Made by a program: the position numbers and the translations under genes. Shown here piece by piece: positions 25,761-35,650 of a stretch of DNA of 64,000 nucleotides; position 1 is the first letter of the stretch, and every line of letters begins with the position of its first letter. The notes under the pieces are model-generated. The model was not told the DNA's origin and did not search any database. It saw only the letters and a program-made list of their open reading frames with translations. The stretch comes from Terriglobia bacterium (GTDB lineage: Bacteria; Acidobacteriota; Terriglobia; Terriglobales; Acidobacteriaceae): NCBI GenBank assembly GCA_020072815.1, contig JAIQGE010000012.1:186001-250000 (forward strand), read 5' to 3'.

Positions 25761-28700
25761 TTGATCGGAAAAGTACTCGCCAAGGTTTTTGGCACCCAAA
25801 ATGAACGTGATCTGAAGCGGATACATCCGCTGGTGGATGAGATCAACGCGCTTGAGCCCGCGATGCAGCAGCTCACGGACGAGCAGCTGCGCGCCAAGAC
25901 CGACGACTTCCGCGCGCGCATCAAAGCCCGGCTCCAGCATGAGGACGACGAGTTGGCCCGCCTGCAAGGCGAGATGCAGACCGCCCCGGCGCAGCAGCTT
26001 CGCGACGAGATGGGCGAGTTCACCAAGCGCCGCCTGGAACTGCGCAACGCCGCGCTGGATGAGGTCCTGCCGGAAGCTTTTGCCGTGGCCCGCGAAGCCG
26101 GCCGCCGCGTGCTCAACATGCGCCACTTTGACGTCCAGTTGATTGGCGGCATCATCCTGCACCAGGGCAAGATTTCTGAAATGAAAACCGGTGAAGGCAA
26201 AACGCTGGTCGCCACGCTGCCGGTGTATCTGAACGCGCTGGCCGGCGACGGCGTGCACGTGGTCACGGTGAATGACTACCTGGCCAAACGCGACTCAGAA
26301 TGGATGGGCAAGCTCTACCGTTTTCTGGGGCTGAGCGTGGGCGTGATCGTCCACGAGCTCGACGACGACGAGCGCCGCGAAGCCTACCTGGCTGACGTGA
26401 CCTACGGCACCAACAATGAATTCGGCTTCGATTACCTGCGCGACAACATGAAGTTTGATCTGGCCGAGTGCTGCCAGCGCGGCCACAATTACGGCATCGT
26501 GGACGAAGTGGACTCCATCCTGATTGATGAAGCCCGCACCCCGCTCATCATCTCCGGCGCCAGCGACGAATCCACCGACAAATATGACCGCGCGGACCGC
26601 GTGGTCCCGCACCTGGTCAAGGGCGAGGAGATTGAAAAACCGCCGGGCGAGCCCAAGGAATATACCGGCGACTACGTGGTTGACGAGAAGCACAAGACCT
26701 GCACCATCACCGACCAGGGCTGGGAAAAAGTCGAAAAGCTGCTGGGCATTGACAACATTGCCGATCCCGACAACTGGCCGATGAAGCACCACGTGGAAAC
26801 CGCGGTGAAGGCCCACGCCATGTACAAACGCGACGTGGAGTACGTGGTGAAGGAAGGCGAAGTCCTGATTGTGGACGAGTTCACCGGCCGCCTGATGCCC
26901 GGACGCCGCTGGTCAGACGGGCTGCACCAGGCCATTGAAGCCAAGGAAAAGGTCAAAATCGAACGCGAGACGCAGACGCTGGCCACCATCACGTTCCAGA
27001 ATTACTTCCGCATGTACAAGAAGCTGGCGGGCATGACCGGCACGGCGGAAACCGAAGCGGCGGAGTTTGACAAGATTTACAAACTGCAAGTCACGGTGAT
27101 TCCCACCAACCGCGAGATGCGCCGCGTGGAGTACCCGGACGTTGTTTATCGCACGGAGAAAGAAAAATACTTTGCCGTGGCCGACGAAATCCAGAAGATC
27201 GCCGAAGGCGGCCGCCCGATTCTGGTGGGCACCACATCCATCGAAAAATCTGAACGGCTCAGCGATCTGCTGAAGAAGAAGCAGGTCAAGCACGTGGTGC
27301 TGAACGCCAAGTTCCACGAGAAAGAAGCCGAGATCGTGGCCCAGGCCGGTCGGCTGAACGCGGTGACCATCGCCACCAACATGGCGGGCCGCGGCACGGA
27401 CATCCTGCTGGGCGGCAATCCGGAATTCATGGCGCGCCAGGAGATGGTGAAGAAAGGCATCGCCCAGCAATTGAAAGCCGCGGGCGGCGAAGTCGTGCTG
27501 GAGCAGGACACCTCGGAAGCCACTGTCTTCTACTACAACGGCGTCGAGTACAAATGCCCGCTGGACAAATGGAACGAGGCGTTCAATAAGTATAAGAAGG
27601 ATACGGACGCGGACCACGAGAAGGTGGTCGGCGTAGGCGGCCTGCACATTCTGGGCACCGAACGCCACGAGGCCCGCCGCATTGACAACCAGTTGCGCGG
27701 ACGCGCCGGACGCCAAGGCGACCCCGGTTCGTCGCGCTTCTACCTGTCACTGGAAGACGACCTCATGCGCATCTTCGCGCGCGCATGGGTGTCCGGGCTG
27801 CTGCAGCGGCTGGGCATGGAAGAAGGCGTGCCCATTGAGTCGCGGATGATCTCCAAACGCATTGAAGGCGCGCAGAAAGCGGTGGAAGCGCAGAACTTTG
27901 AGTCGCGCAAACACGTGCTGGAATATGACGACGTGATGAACAAGCAGCGCGAAGCCGTGTACGGCCTGCGTCGCGAACTGCTTTCCGGCATTGATCAGAA
28001 AGAACTGATCTTGGAAGACTACGTGACTGGGATGGTGGCCGAAGCGCTGGACCGCTTTGCCCCGCGCGACGTCCACGTGGAACAGTGGGACCTGGACGGG
28101 CTGCGCAAGTACCTGATTGACAACTTTGGCCTGGACTTGGCCAAAGCCGGCGTTGACGCCGACAAGCTGAATCGCCAGGAGCTGGGCGACGCCGTCTTTG
28201 AAAAACTGCAGGAACTCTATAACGCCAAAGAAAAACAGATGGGCGCGGACGCCATGCGCTACCACGAGCGCATGATCATGCTCAGCGTGATGGACACCCA
28301 GTGGAAAGACCATCTGCTCAACATGGACCACCTAAAGGAAGGCATCGGGCTGCGCGGTTACGCCCAGCGCGATCCCCTGGTGGAGTACAAACGCGAGTCG
28401 TTTGACATGTTTGAGAGCATGATGCAGCGCTTCCAGGAAGATACGGTGCGCTACTTGTTCCACATGCAACTGGTGGAGGCCCAGCAGGCGCCAGCCATGG
28501 TCGCCGAAAAAAATGACGCCGAAGAAAATGGCGGCGAGCCGCCGGCTCCGTCGCGCAGGCGGGCTTCGACTTCGGTGGACGATTTGGAAGCGCAATTCCA
28601 GCGCCGCAAGAAACGCGAACTCGAGCAGGCACGCATGGCGGGATCGAACGGCAGCACCGCGCCGCAACAGGTTGTCCGCGGACAAGCCAAGGTGGGGAGA

Positions 28701-28769
28701 AACGATCCTTGCCCTTGCGGATCAGGCAAGAAGTACAAGAAATGCCACGGCGCGGAGCAGACAGCGTAA
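25761..28769 (+). CDS. secA: Preprotein translocase ATPase SecA
   Basis: 1,002 aa. SecA drives post-translational export through SecYEG. The start is TTG 25761, giving [21 protein letters not shown], the usual SecA N-terminus, with AAAAGGGA at suitable distance. Walker A is MKTGEGKT near residue 141 and the DEAD-type motif is [19 protein letters not shown] near 248. [11 protein letters not shown] and [20 protein letters not shown] mark the second RecA fold. A variable spacer with low-complexity [14 protein letters not shown] precedes the C-terminal zinc finger [19 protein letters not shown], which binds SecB or ribosomes. The length is slightly above E. coli SecA (901 aa) because of inserted loops. 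TAGC repeats begin right after the stop. Confidence 0.98.
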   Translation: MIGKVLAKVFGTQNERDLKRIHPLVDEINALEPAMQQLTDEQLRAKTDDFRARIKARLQHEDDELARLQGEMQTAPAQQLRDEMGEFTKRRLELRNAALDEVLPEAFAVAREAGRRVLNMRHFDVQLIGGIILHQGKISEMKTGEGKTLVATLPVYLNALAGDGVHVVTVNDYLAKRDSEWMGKLYRFLGLSVGVIVHELDDDERREAYLADVTYGTNNEFGFDYLRDNMKFDLAECCQRGHNYGIVDEVDSILIDEARTPLIISGASDESTDKYDRADRVVPHLVKGEEIEKPPGEPKEYTGDYVVDEKHKTCTITDQGWEKVEKLLGIDNIADPDNWPMKHHVETAVKAHAMYKRDVEYVVKEGEVLIVDEFTGRLMPGRRWSDGLHQAIEAKEKVKIERETQTLATITFQNYFRMYKKLAGMTGTAETEAAEFDKIYKLQVTVIPTNREMRRVEYPDVVYRTEKEKYFAVADEIQKIAEGGRPILVGTTSIEKSERLSDLLKKKQVKHVVLNAKFHEKEAEIVAQAGRLNAVTIATNMAGRGTDILLGGNPEFMARQEMVKKGIAQQLKAAGGEVVLEQDTSEATVFYYNGVEYKCPLDKWNEAFNKYKKDTDADHEKVVGVGGLHILGTERHEARRIDNQLRGRAGRQGDPGSSRFYLSLEDDLMRIFARAWVSGLLQRLGMEEGVPIESRMISKRIEGAQKAVEAQNFESRKHVLEYDDVMNKQREAVYGLRRELLSGIDQKELILEDYVTGMVAEALDRFAPRDVHVEQWDLDGLRKYLIDNFGLDLAKAGVDADKLNRQELGDAVFEKLQELYNAKEKQMGADAMRYHERMIMLSVMDTQWKDHLLNMDHLKEGIGLRGYAQRDPLVEYKRESFDMFESMMQRFQEDTVRYLFHMQLVEAQQAPAMVAEKNDAEENGGEPPAPSRRRASTSVDDLEAQFQRRKKRELEQARMAGSNGSTAPQQVVRGQAKVGRNDPCPCGSGKKYKKCHGAEQTA

Positions 28770-28875
28770 GTAGCAGCTAGCGCCTAGCCGCTAGCTGCTA
28801 GCTTTTGGCCATTAGCCATTAGCATTAGCCATTACCACTCAGCGGTTGGCACTTAGCCATTGGCACTTGGCCGTT
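28770..28875. repeat. TAGC-rich repeat block directly after secA
   Basis: Units such as CAGCTAGCGCCTAGCC, GCTAGCTGCTAGC and TTAGCCATTAGC start at the secA stop codon. Several are self-complementary and could fold. Same family as the block after the FKBP gene. Confidence 0.7.
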
Positions 28876-28944
28876 CACCCTTACTGTCAAGCAGTGCCGG
28901 AATGGAATTTGCGGCTTTGGTTAACTTGAAGTCAGATTGGCCCC

Positions 28945-29076
28945 CAGCGCCGGAGGCGCGGGATGAGTTAGCCCAGGCCGGACCGGGGCCCCCGGCAAGC
29001 CCGACTTTGGCTTGCTGGGGTGGTTAAGGCCTGGGTAAGCGTAGAAAAAAAACGAAAGCCCCTTTAGGGGCGACAC
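28945..29076 (+). repeat. REP element B with an expanded middle loop
   Basis: It has the same order as elements A and C: GCGCCGGAGGCGC, CCCAGGCC...GGCCTGGG, GCCCCTTTAGGGGC and CGACAC. About 50 bases including a GC-rich hairpin (GGGGCCCCCGGCAAGCC region) sit in the loop of the middle palindrome, which is short elsewhere. No transposase is next to it. Confidence 0.75.
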
Positions 29077-29169
29077 GTTCTTAGCTTCCAGAAGCTACGG
29101 CGGACCGGATGAACAACATCGGTTCGCCGATTTCGTTTTTTGACAACTGAACAGGGGGTGGCACAAAAC

Positions 29170-29262
29170 GGCTGTTGGCCTTTGGCTCTTGGCCCTTGGA
29201 AGCTAGAAGAAGGCTTCAAGTGAGCTGCGGCCAAAAGCCAACTGCCAAGAGCCAAATGCCAT
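29170..29262. repeat. TTGGC/AAGCCAA repeat block
   Basis: The left part (GGCTGTTGGCCTTTGGCTC) and right part (GCCAAGAGCCAAATGCC) are largely complementary, so a long imperfect stem can form in the gap between secA and pnp. It shares units with the TAGC repeat family. Confidence 0.5.
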
Positions 29263-29266
29263 CTTC

Positions 29267-29300
29267 ACAAAAAGAAAGGAGCGGGCTCGGAACCCGCTCC
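29267..29300 (-). terminator. Intrinsic terminator of pnp
   Basis: On the reverse strand GGAGCGGG and CCCGCTCC form a perfect 8-bp stem around a 7-base loop, followed by a T-rich run (TTTCTTTTT). It lies 24 bp past the pnp stop. Confidence 0.88.
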
Positions 29301-29323
29301 TTTAGAAACACGCTGGGAAAGTT

Positions 29324-31783
29324 CTAGTGACCGCCTCCGCCGCCGGGACCGCGTCCGCCGCCACCACCGCGCGGACCGCCACGACCTCCGCGGCCGCCGC
29401 GTCCACCACCGCCTCCGCCATGACGGCGTCCACCGCCTCCGCCACCGGGCCGGCCGCCACCACCGCCACGCGGACGATCAGGCCGCGGAACGGCGCCAAC
29501 GGTTTCCCGGTTGGCGTCTTCACGATTGAAGTTCGGTTCGCCTTCTTCAGCTTCTTCAAAGTTGCCGCCGCCTTCAAAGGTGACGGTTTCTTCTCCGGGT
29601 GCGTTGGAAGCTGCGCGCGGGGCCGGAGCCTCGCCACCGTCGCCGGACGGCGCCGGTCCGCCTTCCCCTTCGCCGCCGCCTCCGCCCATCTTGGCGCGCT
29701 GTTCGCGCAGGATGGCTTTGCGGCTCAGCTTGATGCGGTTGCCTTCAATGCCCAGGACTTTCACCAGCACCTGGTCGCCTTCTTTGAGCTCGTCTTCCAC
29801 GCTGCGCACGCGATGTTCCGCAATCTCGCTGATGTGCAGCAGGCCGTCCGTTCCCGGGATGATCTCCACGAAGGCGCCGAACTCGGCGATCCGAACCACT
29901 TTGCCCAGATACGTCTTGCCAACTTCCGGCACCGCGGTCAGATCGTTGATCATCTGGATGGCTTTCTGCGCGGAAGGTCCGTCGCTGGAAGCCACGTTGA
30001 CTTTGCCGGTATCGTCCACGTCAATCTTCACGCCGGTCTGCTCGATGATGCTGCGGATCATCTTGCCGCCGGGTCCGATCAGGTCGCGGATCTTGTCCGT
30101 GGGAATCTGCAAGGTGTAAATGCGCGGAGCAAACGCGGAGATATCTTCGCGCCCGCCGCTGATCACGCCTTCCATCTTGTCCAGGATGTACAGCCGCCCG
30201 CGCCGCGCCTGCTCCATGGCTTCATGCATGATTTTGGACGTTATGCCCATCACCTTGATGTCCATCTGCAGCGCGGTAATGCCCTTGCGTGTTCCGGCGA
30301 CTTTGAAGTCCATGTCACCGTAATGGTCTTCCGCTCCGGCAATGTCGGTGAGGATGGCGTAATCGTTGCCTTCCTTTACCAGTCCCATGGCGACTCCGGC
30401 CACCGCGGACGACAGCGGCACGCCGGCGTCCATCAGCGAGAGTGACGCTCCGCAGACCGTGGCCATCGAAGACGAGCCGTTGGATTCCAGAATGTCGGAA
30501 ACCACGCGCATGGCGTAAGGCCACTTGTCGTCACTGGGCATCACGGCCAGAATGGCGCGTTCCGCCAGTGCTCCGTGTCCGACTTCGCGGCGTCCCACGC
30601 CGGTCATGCGGCCGACTTCGCCCACGGAAAATGGCGGGAAGTTGTAATGCAGCATGAAGCGCTTGCGGGTTTCGCCTTCAAAACGCTCGATGCGTTGCGC
30701 GTCATCGGGCGTGCCCAGCGTGGTGGTCACCAGCGCCTGGGTCTCGCCGCGGGTAAAGACCGCCGAACCGTGCACGCGCGGCAGGACGCCCACTTCAATC
30801 CAGATGTCGCGGATCTGGTCAAACTCGCGGGCATCCGGACGGCGCCGCTTGTGCGTCACCTGGTCGCGGAAAATCTTCTCGCGTAGCGCTTCGTAATAAT
30901 GCGAGAGCTTGTGTTTGGCTTCGTCGTCATCTTCCGGAAGCTCGGCTTTCAGCTTGTCCTTGATCTGTTTGACCAGTTCGTAGCTTTCCAGCTTAGGATG
31001 CTTCTTGGTGTCCAGCGCGTCGGTCAGTTCGTCGCCGACTTTGGACTTCAGCTGGTCGAAGTAGGCCTGATCGAACTCCGGCGCTGCGACTTCGCGCTTC
31101 TTCTTGCCCGCTTTGCCCGCCAGGTCGCTGATGGCCGCGCAGATCTTCTTGACCTGCTCGTGGCCAAACTCAATGGCTTCCAGCACGCGGTCTTCAGAGA
31201 TTTCCTTGGCGCCGGACTCCACCATGCAAATGCCTTCCGCCGTGCCCACCACCATGATGTTGAGCAGGCTCTCGGCCATTTCCGCGTAGGTGGGGTTCAC
31301 CACCATCTGGTCATTCACAATGCCAATGCGCACCGCGCCCACCGGGCCGTGAAACGGAATGTCAGAAAGCGTCAGGGCGCAGGAGGCGGCGTTGATGGCC
31401 AGAACGTCAGGATCGTTTTCCGAGTCGGCGGAGAGCACCAGGGAGATCACCTGGGTCTCATTGCGGAAGCCTTCCGGAAAAAGCGGGCGGATGGGGCGGT
31501 CAATCTGCCGGCAGGTGAGGACTTCGCGTTCGCTGGGACGGCCTTCACGCTTGATGAAGCCGCCGGGAATGCGTCCGCCGGCGTAGGTGTATTCGCGATA
31601 GTCAACAGTCAGGGGGAAGAAGTCTATGCCTTCCCGCGGTTCAGGATTGCAGCACGCCGTGCCAATCACAACGTTGTCGCCGCTGCGGACAATGGCTGAG
31701 CCTTGGGCTTGTTTGGCCAGATGTCCAGTTTCCAATAGGAGAGTTTTGCCGCCTGCAAGTTCAACAGTGGCTGTCTGTTTCAT
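29324..31783 (-). CDS. pnp: Polyribonucleotide nucleotidyltransferase (PNPase) with Gly/Arg-rich tail
   Basis: 819 aa. PNPase degrades RNA from the 3' end by phosphorolysis and can add tails. The order is RNase PH-like domain 1 (YREYTYAGGRIPGGFIKREGRPSEREVLTCR), a helical linker, RNase PH-like domain 2 (RTGVGRREVGHGALAERA; DIAGAEDHYGDMDFKVAGT with the catalytic Asp region), KH (IRDLIGPGGKMIRSIIEQTG) and S1 (GKVVRIAEFGAFVEIIPGTDGLLHISE). The last 53 residues (767-819) are almost only Gly with 11 Arg, an RGG-like extension that may bind RNA or promote clustering; it is not part of E. coli PNPase. GAGGA precedes the ATG. It follows rpsO on the same strand, the conserved rpsO-pnp order. Confidence 0.97.
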   Translation of the reverse strand: MKQTATVELAGGKTLLLETGHLAKQAQGSAIVRSGDNVVIGTACCNPEPREGIDFFPLTVDYREYTYAGGRIPGGFIKREGRPSEREVLTCRQIDRPIRPLFPEGFRNETQVISLVLSADSENDPDVLAINAASCALTLSDIPFHGPVGAVRIGIVNDQMVVNPTYAEMAESLLNIMVVGTAEGICMVESGAKEISEDRVLEAIEFGHEQVKKICAAISDLAGKAGKKKREVAAPEFDQAYFDQLKSKVGDELTDALDTKKHPKLESYELVKQIKDKLKAELPEDDDEAKHKLSHYYEALREKIFRDQVTHKRRRPDAREFDQIRDIWIEVGVLPRVHGSAVFTRGETQALVTTTLGTPDDAQRIERFEGETRKRFMLHYNFPPFSVGEVGRMTGVGRREVGHGALAERAILAVMPSDDKWPYAMRVVSDILESNGSSSMATVCGASLSLMDAGVPLSSAVAGVAMGLVKEGNDYAILTDIAGAEDHYGDMDFKVAGTRKGITALQMDIKVMGITSKIMHEAMEQARRGRLYILDKMEGVISGGREDISAFAPRIYTLQIPTDKIRDLIGPGGKMIRSIIEQTGVKIDVDDTGKVNVASSDGPSAQKAIQMINDLTAVPEVGKTYLGKVVRIAEFGAFVEIIPGTDGLLHISEIAEHRVRSVEDELKEGDQVLVKVLGIEGNRIKLSRKAILREQRAKMGGGGGEGEGGPAPSGDGGEAPAPRAASNAPGEETVTFEGGGNFEEAEEGEPNFNREDANRETVGAVPRPDRPRGGGGGRPGGGGGGRRHGGGGGGRGGRGGRGGPRGGGGGRGPGGGGGH

Positions 31784-31940
31784 GAGTTCCTCTTTTCCAG
31801 GAGGACCAGCAGTTCTTTAGAGCGAGAGCAATCTAAGTACGATTCCGAGAGTCGCGTGGCATAGGCACACTGGTCCGTGCGCGTTTCACACACGTGTGCC
31901 GTCCGCGGGATTCGTCGGCAAAAAACGTCCGGTCAATCGG

Positions 31941-32207
31941 TTATTTACGGATTCCAAGTTTCTGGATGACGTCTTTATAGCGTTCGGTATCGTACTTCTT
32001 TAGATAGTCCAGCAAACGACGACGCTTGCTGACCATCATGAGCAGACCGCGCCGGGAGGCATGGTCCTTCTTATGGGTCTTGAAGTGCTCGGTCAACTCA
32101 CCAATCCGCTCGCTCAGGATGGCAATCTGCACTTCCGGGCTACCGGTATCGGACTCGTCCCTGCGGTAACGGTGGATGACGTCGGACTTGCGCTCTCTCG
32201 CTAACAC
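31941..32207 (-). CDS. rpsO: 30S ribosomal protein S15
   Basis: 88 aa, a normal length. It has the S15 signature ([38 protein letters not shown] and [12 protein letters not shown]). S15 binds 16S rRNA in the central domain early in 30S assembly. The start is GTG 32207 with AGGAG about 13 bases upstream, a rather long spacing. pnp begins 157 bp downstream on the same strand. In E. coli S15 represses its own translation through its leader; whether that applies here cannot be told. Confidence 0.96.
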   Translation of the reverse strand: MLARERKSDVIHRYRRDESDTGSPEVQIAILSERIGELTEHFKTHKKDHASRRGLLMMVSKRRRLLDYLKKYDTERYKDVIQKLGIRK

Positions 32208-32585
32208 TTAAGCTGGTGCACTCCTATCTCTAAATCTTGTCCCTCTAGTAACTTATGCAGAATAACACGGCGGGTGTGAGGCTGGCAAGCTGAGGCGAGT
32301 TGGCGGCGTCCGAGCCGCCAGCCGAAATCCTGAGCGCGGCAGCGCGAAAGATCTCTGCATTTGAACTGGGTTTCATGGACCGCAGTCGCCCTTGCCTGCG
32401 CAGGTTTCAGGCTTGGAAAACGGCGAATGACGGCTAGCCAGCAAGAATTCTCATTCCGCACCGAAGGCCAGGAATCTGCTTTTCCGATCACAGCGAGGTC
32501 GGCGATCGCGCGCGATTCTGGCGATTCTTCCCGCCCTCGCCTGCGCTGAAGCGTGCTAGGGAAACCCCAAACGCCGCCGCTCGCC
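32208..32585. other. Interval upstream of rpsO, no supported gene
   Basis: Open frames exist on both strands but have no recognisable family and no good start. GGCGGCGTCCGAGCCGCC (32304-32321) is a short hairpin. The rpsO promoter and leader should lie here. Confidence 0.5.
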
Positions 32586-33029
32586 TCAGCGGTTGACTCG
32601 AACAACGTCGCCAGCGCGGGTCCTGAATTCCACGTGATCCGCATCGATCTTTGCGGCTCCGACTGGTGATTCCATGGTTAAAGGCGGCGCTTCGTCATCA
32701 AAGAACCAGGACAGGCAAAGCGGACGCTGATGATTGCTCAGGAGAATCGGCGATCGCGGAGCAACCCAGGTTCTACAATCCAGAACCGGCTGCTTCATGG
32801 TATCTCTGAATCCGACGAGGTAGGAATGGGACACGCCTCTATCCTTCCGCGTGATGATCATCGCCTGCGTTGACTGATGTACGAAACCCTTCACCGCCCT
32901 CCCGTTCACGTTCACTACCGTTGCCGGCCTAAACCAAAACACCGTTGTGTAGCCGTGGAAGACCGTGTATGTCACAACCAAAACTGCAAAAACCAGAAGC
33001 AGCAAGCTGAGCCAGAGGAGCGCTTTCAT
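32586..33029 (-). CDS. Hypothetical protein with one N-terminal membrane helix
   Basis: 147 aa from ATG 33029, chosen over the GTG at 33047 because AAGG lies at ribosome-binding distance. It begins MKALLWLSLLLLVFAVLVVTYTVF, a signal-anchor, followed by about 120 residues of mixed beta-type sequence (TVVNVNGRAVKGFVHQSTQ, TRAGDVVRVNR). The rest is probably outside the membrane. I recognise no family and no catalytic motif. It lies just downstream of the alpha/beta hydrolase gene, 42 bp apart on the same strand, so co-transcription is possible. Confidence 0.65.
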   Translation of the reverse strand: MKALLWLSLLLLVFAVLVVTYTVFHGYTTVFWFRPATVVNVNGRAVKGFVHQSTQAMIITRKDRGVSHSYLVGFRDTMKQPVLDCRTWVAPRSPILLSNHQRPLCLSWFFDDEAPPLTMESPVGAAKIDADHVEFRTRAGDVVRVNR

Positions 33030-33071
33030 TTCAATTACCTTAGACACCGAAAGTTGCAGTTTTTCCCTGCT

Positions 33072-34001
33072 TCAGACGACAGTATCCATCCATGCAATCA
33101 AATCCCGCGTCACCTCGTCCCGATTTGTCTCATTGAACAGCTCGTGCCGGGCTTCGGAATAGAACTTGTGTGAAAGATTCTTGAGACCCGCCGTCCGATA
33201 CGCCGCCAGCAGCGGCTCCAGCGCTTTCGTTCCCGCGCTCGCCGGGTCATGCGTGCCTGAGATCACATAGACCGGAAGGTCTTTTGGCGTCCGCGCCATG
33301 CTGGCTGCTTTGGCCATCTTGGCCCAGGCGTCCAGCAGGTCAATCCACAGTTGGACGCGCGCGGCAAAGCCGCACAATGGATCCGCGATGTACTTGTCCA
33401 CTTCAGCCGGGTCGCGGGAGAGCCAGTCGAACTTGGTGCGTGCCGGCTCAAACTTTTTGTTGAAGGCATCAAAGGTGAGTGATTGCACCAGCGAACTGGT
33501 TCCCCGCCGGCCCAGACGCAAACGTTCGAGGCGCGTGATGAGCCTCCCGGCCTGGGCGAGCGGCGTAGGCTGGCCGCTGCAACCTGAAAGCACCGCGCCG
33601 GCCAGCGCGTCACCGTGTTCGGCGATGAATTGGCGGACCAGCGTGGAGCCCATGGAGTGGCCGATCACCACGATCGGAATTTGCGGATGTTCAGCCGCCA
33701 TGCGCCGGTTGATTTGCCAGATGTCGTCCAGGCATTTGTGCCAGCCGTCGCGCTCGGCAAACAGCCCCAGGTCCCCTGGAGTTTTCGCCGTCCGGCCGTG
33801 CCCGCGCAAATCACCGGCGTAAACCGCGTAGCCTGCGGAAGTCAGCGCCGATGCCAGGCGCGCGTAACGTCCCGCATGTTCCGCCATCCCGTGGACGATC
33901 TGCACCACGGCTTTCGGCGCGGACGTCGGCAGCCAGCGATAGACAAAGATCTCCGCGCCGTCAGACGAGGTCAGGATGAAGTTGGACTCCTGCATGGTCA
34001 T
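33072..34001 (-). CDS. Alpha/beta hydrolase, monoacylglycerol lipase/lysophospholipase-like
   Basis: 309 aa. The Ser nucleophile lies in GHSMGS, the oxyanion region in VQIVHGMAEHAGRYARLA, and YAVYAGDLRGHGRT is typical of PldB/monoacylglycerol lipase proteins. The Asp and His of the triad are likely in VISGTHDPAS and SEARHELFNE. No signal peptide is seen, so it may act on lysophospholipids or monoglycerides at the inner membrane. A TAGAAT box lies 9 bases upstream of the ATG, leaving a very short leader and no ribosome binding site. ATG 33995 in the same frame is an alternative start. Confidence 0.87.
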   Translation of the reverse strand: MTMQESNFILTSSDGAEIFVYRWLPTSAPKAVVQIVHGMAEHAGRYARLASALTSAGYAVYAGDLRGHGRTAKTPGDLGLFAERDGWHKCLDDIWQINRRMAAEHPQIPIVVIGHSMGSTLVRQFIAEHGDALAGAVLSGCSGQPTPLAQAGRLITRLERLRLGRRGTSSLVQSLTFDAFNKKFEPARTKFDWLSRDPAEVDKYIADPLCGFAARVQLWIDLLDAWAKMAKAASMARTPKDLPVYVISGTHDPASAGTKALEPLLAAYRTAGLKNLSHKFYSEARHELFNETNRDEVTRDLIAWMDTVV

Positions 34002-34056
34002 GCGCGAAGCATTCTAAATCTCTGGCAGTGATGGCCGGGATGCCGGTAAGTGAATA

Positions 34057-34353
34057 TCACTGAGAACTCTTGTCTTTGCCGGCAAGTTCCTGCACGCGTT
34101 GCCGCGCATAGTCCCTGGCGGAGAACCGGCACTCGCGGTCATCGCTGCTGATCCAGGGGTCCTCGCCAAAAAGGAGGTACTGCTTGAGGATTTCATCTTC
34201 GCCGTTTTCCAAGGTGCAGGTGGCAAGAAACTCGTCCACAATGCGCTTGCAGGCGGCCACCGCCGAGGCGCAGTCGGCGAACTCGCCCGCCTTGTAGCGC
34301 TCACTTTCATCCATGTAGTGATAATTGTCGTCAACAAACACGGTATAAAGCAT
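34057..34353 (-). CDS. Conserved hypothetical protein, 98 aa
   Basis: It begins MLYTVFVDDNYHYMDESERYK and contains AVAACKRIVDEFL. Short proteins with this start occur widely in bacteria (from memory). It is acidic and soluble, predicted alpha/beta, with no known function. A TAGAAT box lies 21 bases upstream and overlaps the stop codon of the TPR gene. The terminal AGKDKSSQ is probably unstructured. Confidence 0.8.
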   Translation of the reverse strand: MLYTVFVDDNYHYMDESERYKAGEFADCASAVAACKRIVDEFLATCTLENGEDEILKQYLLFGEDPWISSDDRECRFSARDYARQRVQELAGKDKSSQ

Positions 34354-34377
34354 GGCCCGCCTCGCCAGCGCAGCATT

Positions 34378-35490
34378 CTAACCCTTCAATCTCTTCAGGT
34401 CCCTTTGCGCCTCTTTTAGTCCCGGCTTCATCTTCAGCGCGGTCTGGATTTCCCGGATGGCCTCATGCTTGCGCCCTTGCTGTTCCAGCGCGAGCCCCAG
34501 ATGCCAGTGGGCCTCAGCCAGCGTGGGCGCTTCGCCTTCCGGCTCTTGCGTTAGATATTTGCGGAAGTACGTCTCTGCGCGCGCGGGCTCGTGGCCGCTC
34601 AGCAGCAGCGTGTTGCCGGCGGCAAAGTGGGGAAAGAGATCGTCTGGCACTTCTTTTTCCGCCTGTGCCAGAATCCGCTCCAGTTCAGGCCACTGATCTC
34701 GGGCGGCGTGCACCTGGGCCAGGATTGCGTACGCCCGCACGCGGCCCGGGTCCACGGCGATCGCCTTGTGCGCGTAGTCGGCGGCTTTGTTGTAATCTTG
34801 CCTGCGCTCTTTGAGGTACAGCTCAGCCACAGCTACCAGCGCGGGGTACGACCGCGGATCGGCCGCGGCGGCCTGCAGCAGAAAGGCCTCCTGCTGGTCG
34901 AAACGTTTCTCCTTGGCGGCGATTTCCGCTTTGGCAAAATTTCCGCGGACGGCGTCAAGCTTGGCAATGCGCGCAGCCAGCTCGTGCGTCTTGCCTTTGT
35001 CGCCGCCGACCATGCCCGGCGCCTCCAGGTGGAAGTCCAGCAGCGTTTCCATAGCATCAATGTTGTTGGGATTCGCGGCCAGCGCGCGTTCGCATTCGCT
35101 CCTGATCTTCCTGGCCATGCCCGGCTTCTCAAAAACGCCCGCGTGCTCCACCTTCATGCTGTAGGTTTCCGCCAGGTACACGTGCGCGTCCGAGTGCGCC
35201 GGCTGAGCGTCCAGCGCTTGTTGCAGCAGCCGGGCAGCTTCCTCGTGGTCTTCGTAGGCCAGGCGCACGCGAGCCAGCAGCACGAGCGAATCCGCGTCCT
35301 GAGGATTCTCCGCCACGCGGGCCTCCAAAATCACGCGCGCTCTCTTGAAGTGGCCGGCGCTCACCAGCGCCGCAGGGCCGGTATCGGCGGCGACAGCCGC
35401 GCACGTCAGGCCGAGACACACAACCATGAGACACACGCCCGCCATCCGCCAGAAAGGCGAAGCACACAAATAGGACAAAGACATTTTCAT
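34378..35490 (-). CDS. Exported TPR-repeat protein
   Basis: 370 aa from ATG 35490; further upstream starts give a longer N-terminus without better support. A signal peptide is visible (FWRMAGVCLMVVCLGLTCAAVAA), followed by TPR units such as ARVAENPQDADSLVLLARVR, ALDAQPAHSDAHVYLAETYS and PGRVRAYAILAQVHAARDQW. A last pair, TLAEAHWHLGLALEQQGRKH, closes the solenoid. Such proteins scaffold complexes in the periplasm. No enzymatic domain is seen and the partner cannot be predicted. Its promoter region is shared with the divergent Aas-like gene. Confidence 0.82.
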   Translation of the reverse strand: MKMSLSYLCASPFWRMAGVCLMVVCLGLTCAAVAADTGPAALVSAGHFKRARVILEARVAENPQDADSLVLLARVRLAYEDHEEAARLLQQALDAQPAHSDAHVYLAETYSMKVEHAGVFEKPGMARKIRSECERALAANPNNIDAMETLLDFHLEAPGMVGGDKGKTHELAARIAKLDAVRGNFAKAEIAAKEKRFDQQEAFLLQAAAADPRSYPALVAVAELYLKERRQDYNKAADYAHKAIAVDPGRVRAYAILAQVHAARDQWPELERILAQAEKEVPDDLFPHFAAGNTLLLSGHEPARAETYFRKYLTQEPEGEAPTLAEAHWHLGLALEQQGRKHEAIREIQTALKMKPGLKEAQRDLKRLKG

Positions 35491-35650
35491 TCGATTAAAC
35501 GGCCCCCGGGCCCCCATCGCTCCAGAAATCACAGCGACCCCAATATGTTTGATGATAGCTCGAATCCAGCAGACTCTTGTCCTCTTGCGCCCGCGCAGGT
35601 AAGATTCGGTTAAGCCAAAGACCTACCCCCGAGCGCAGCCCAATATCGCC

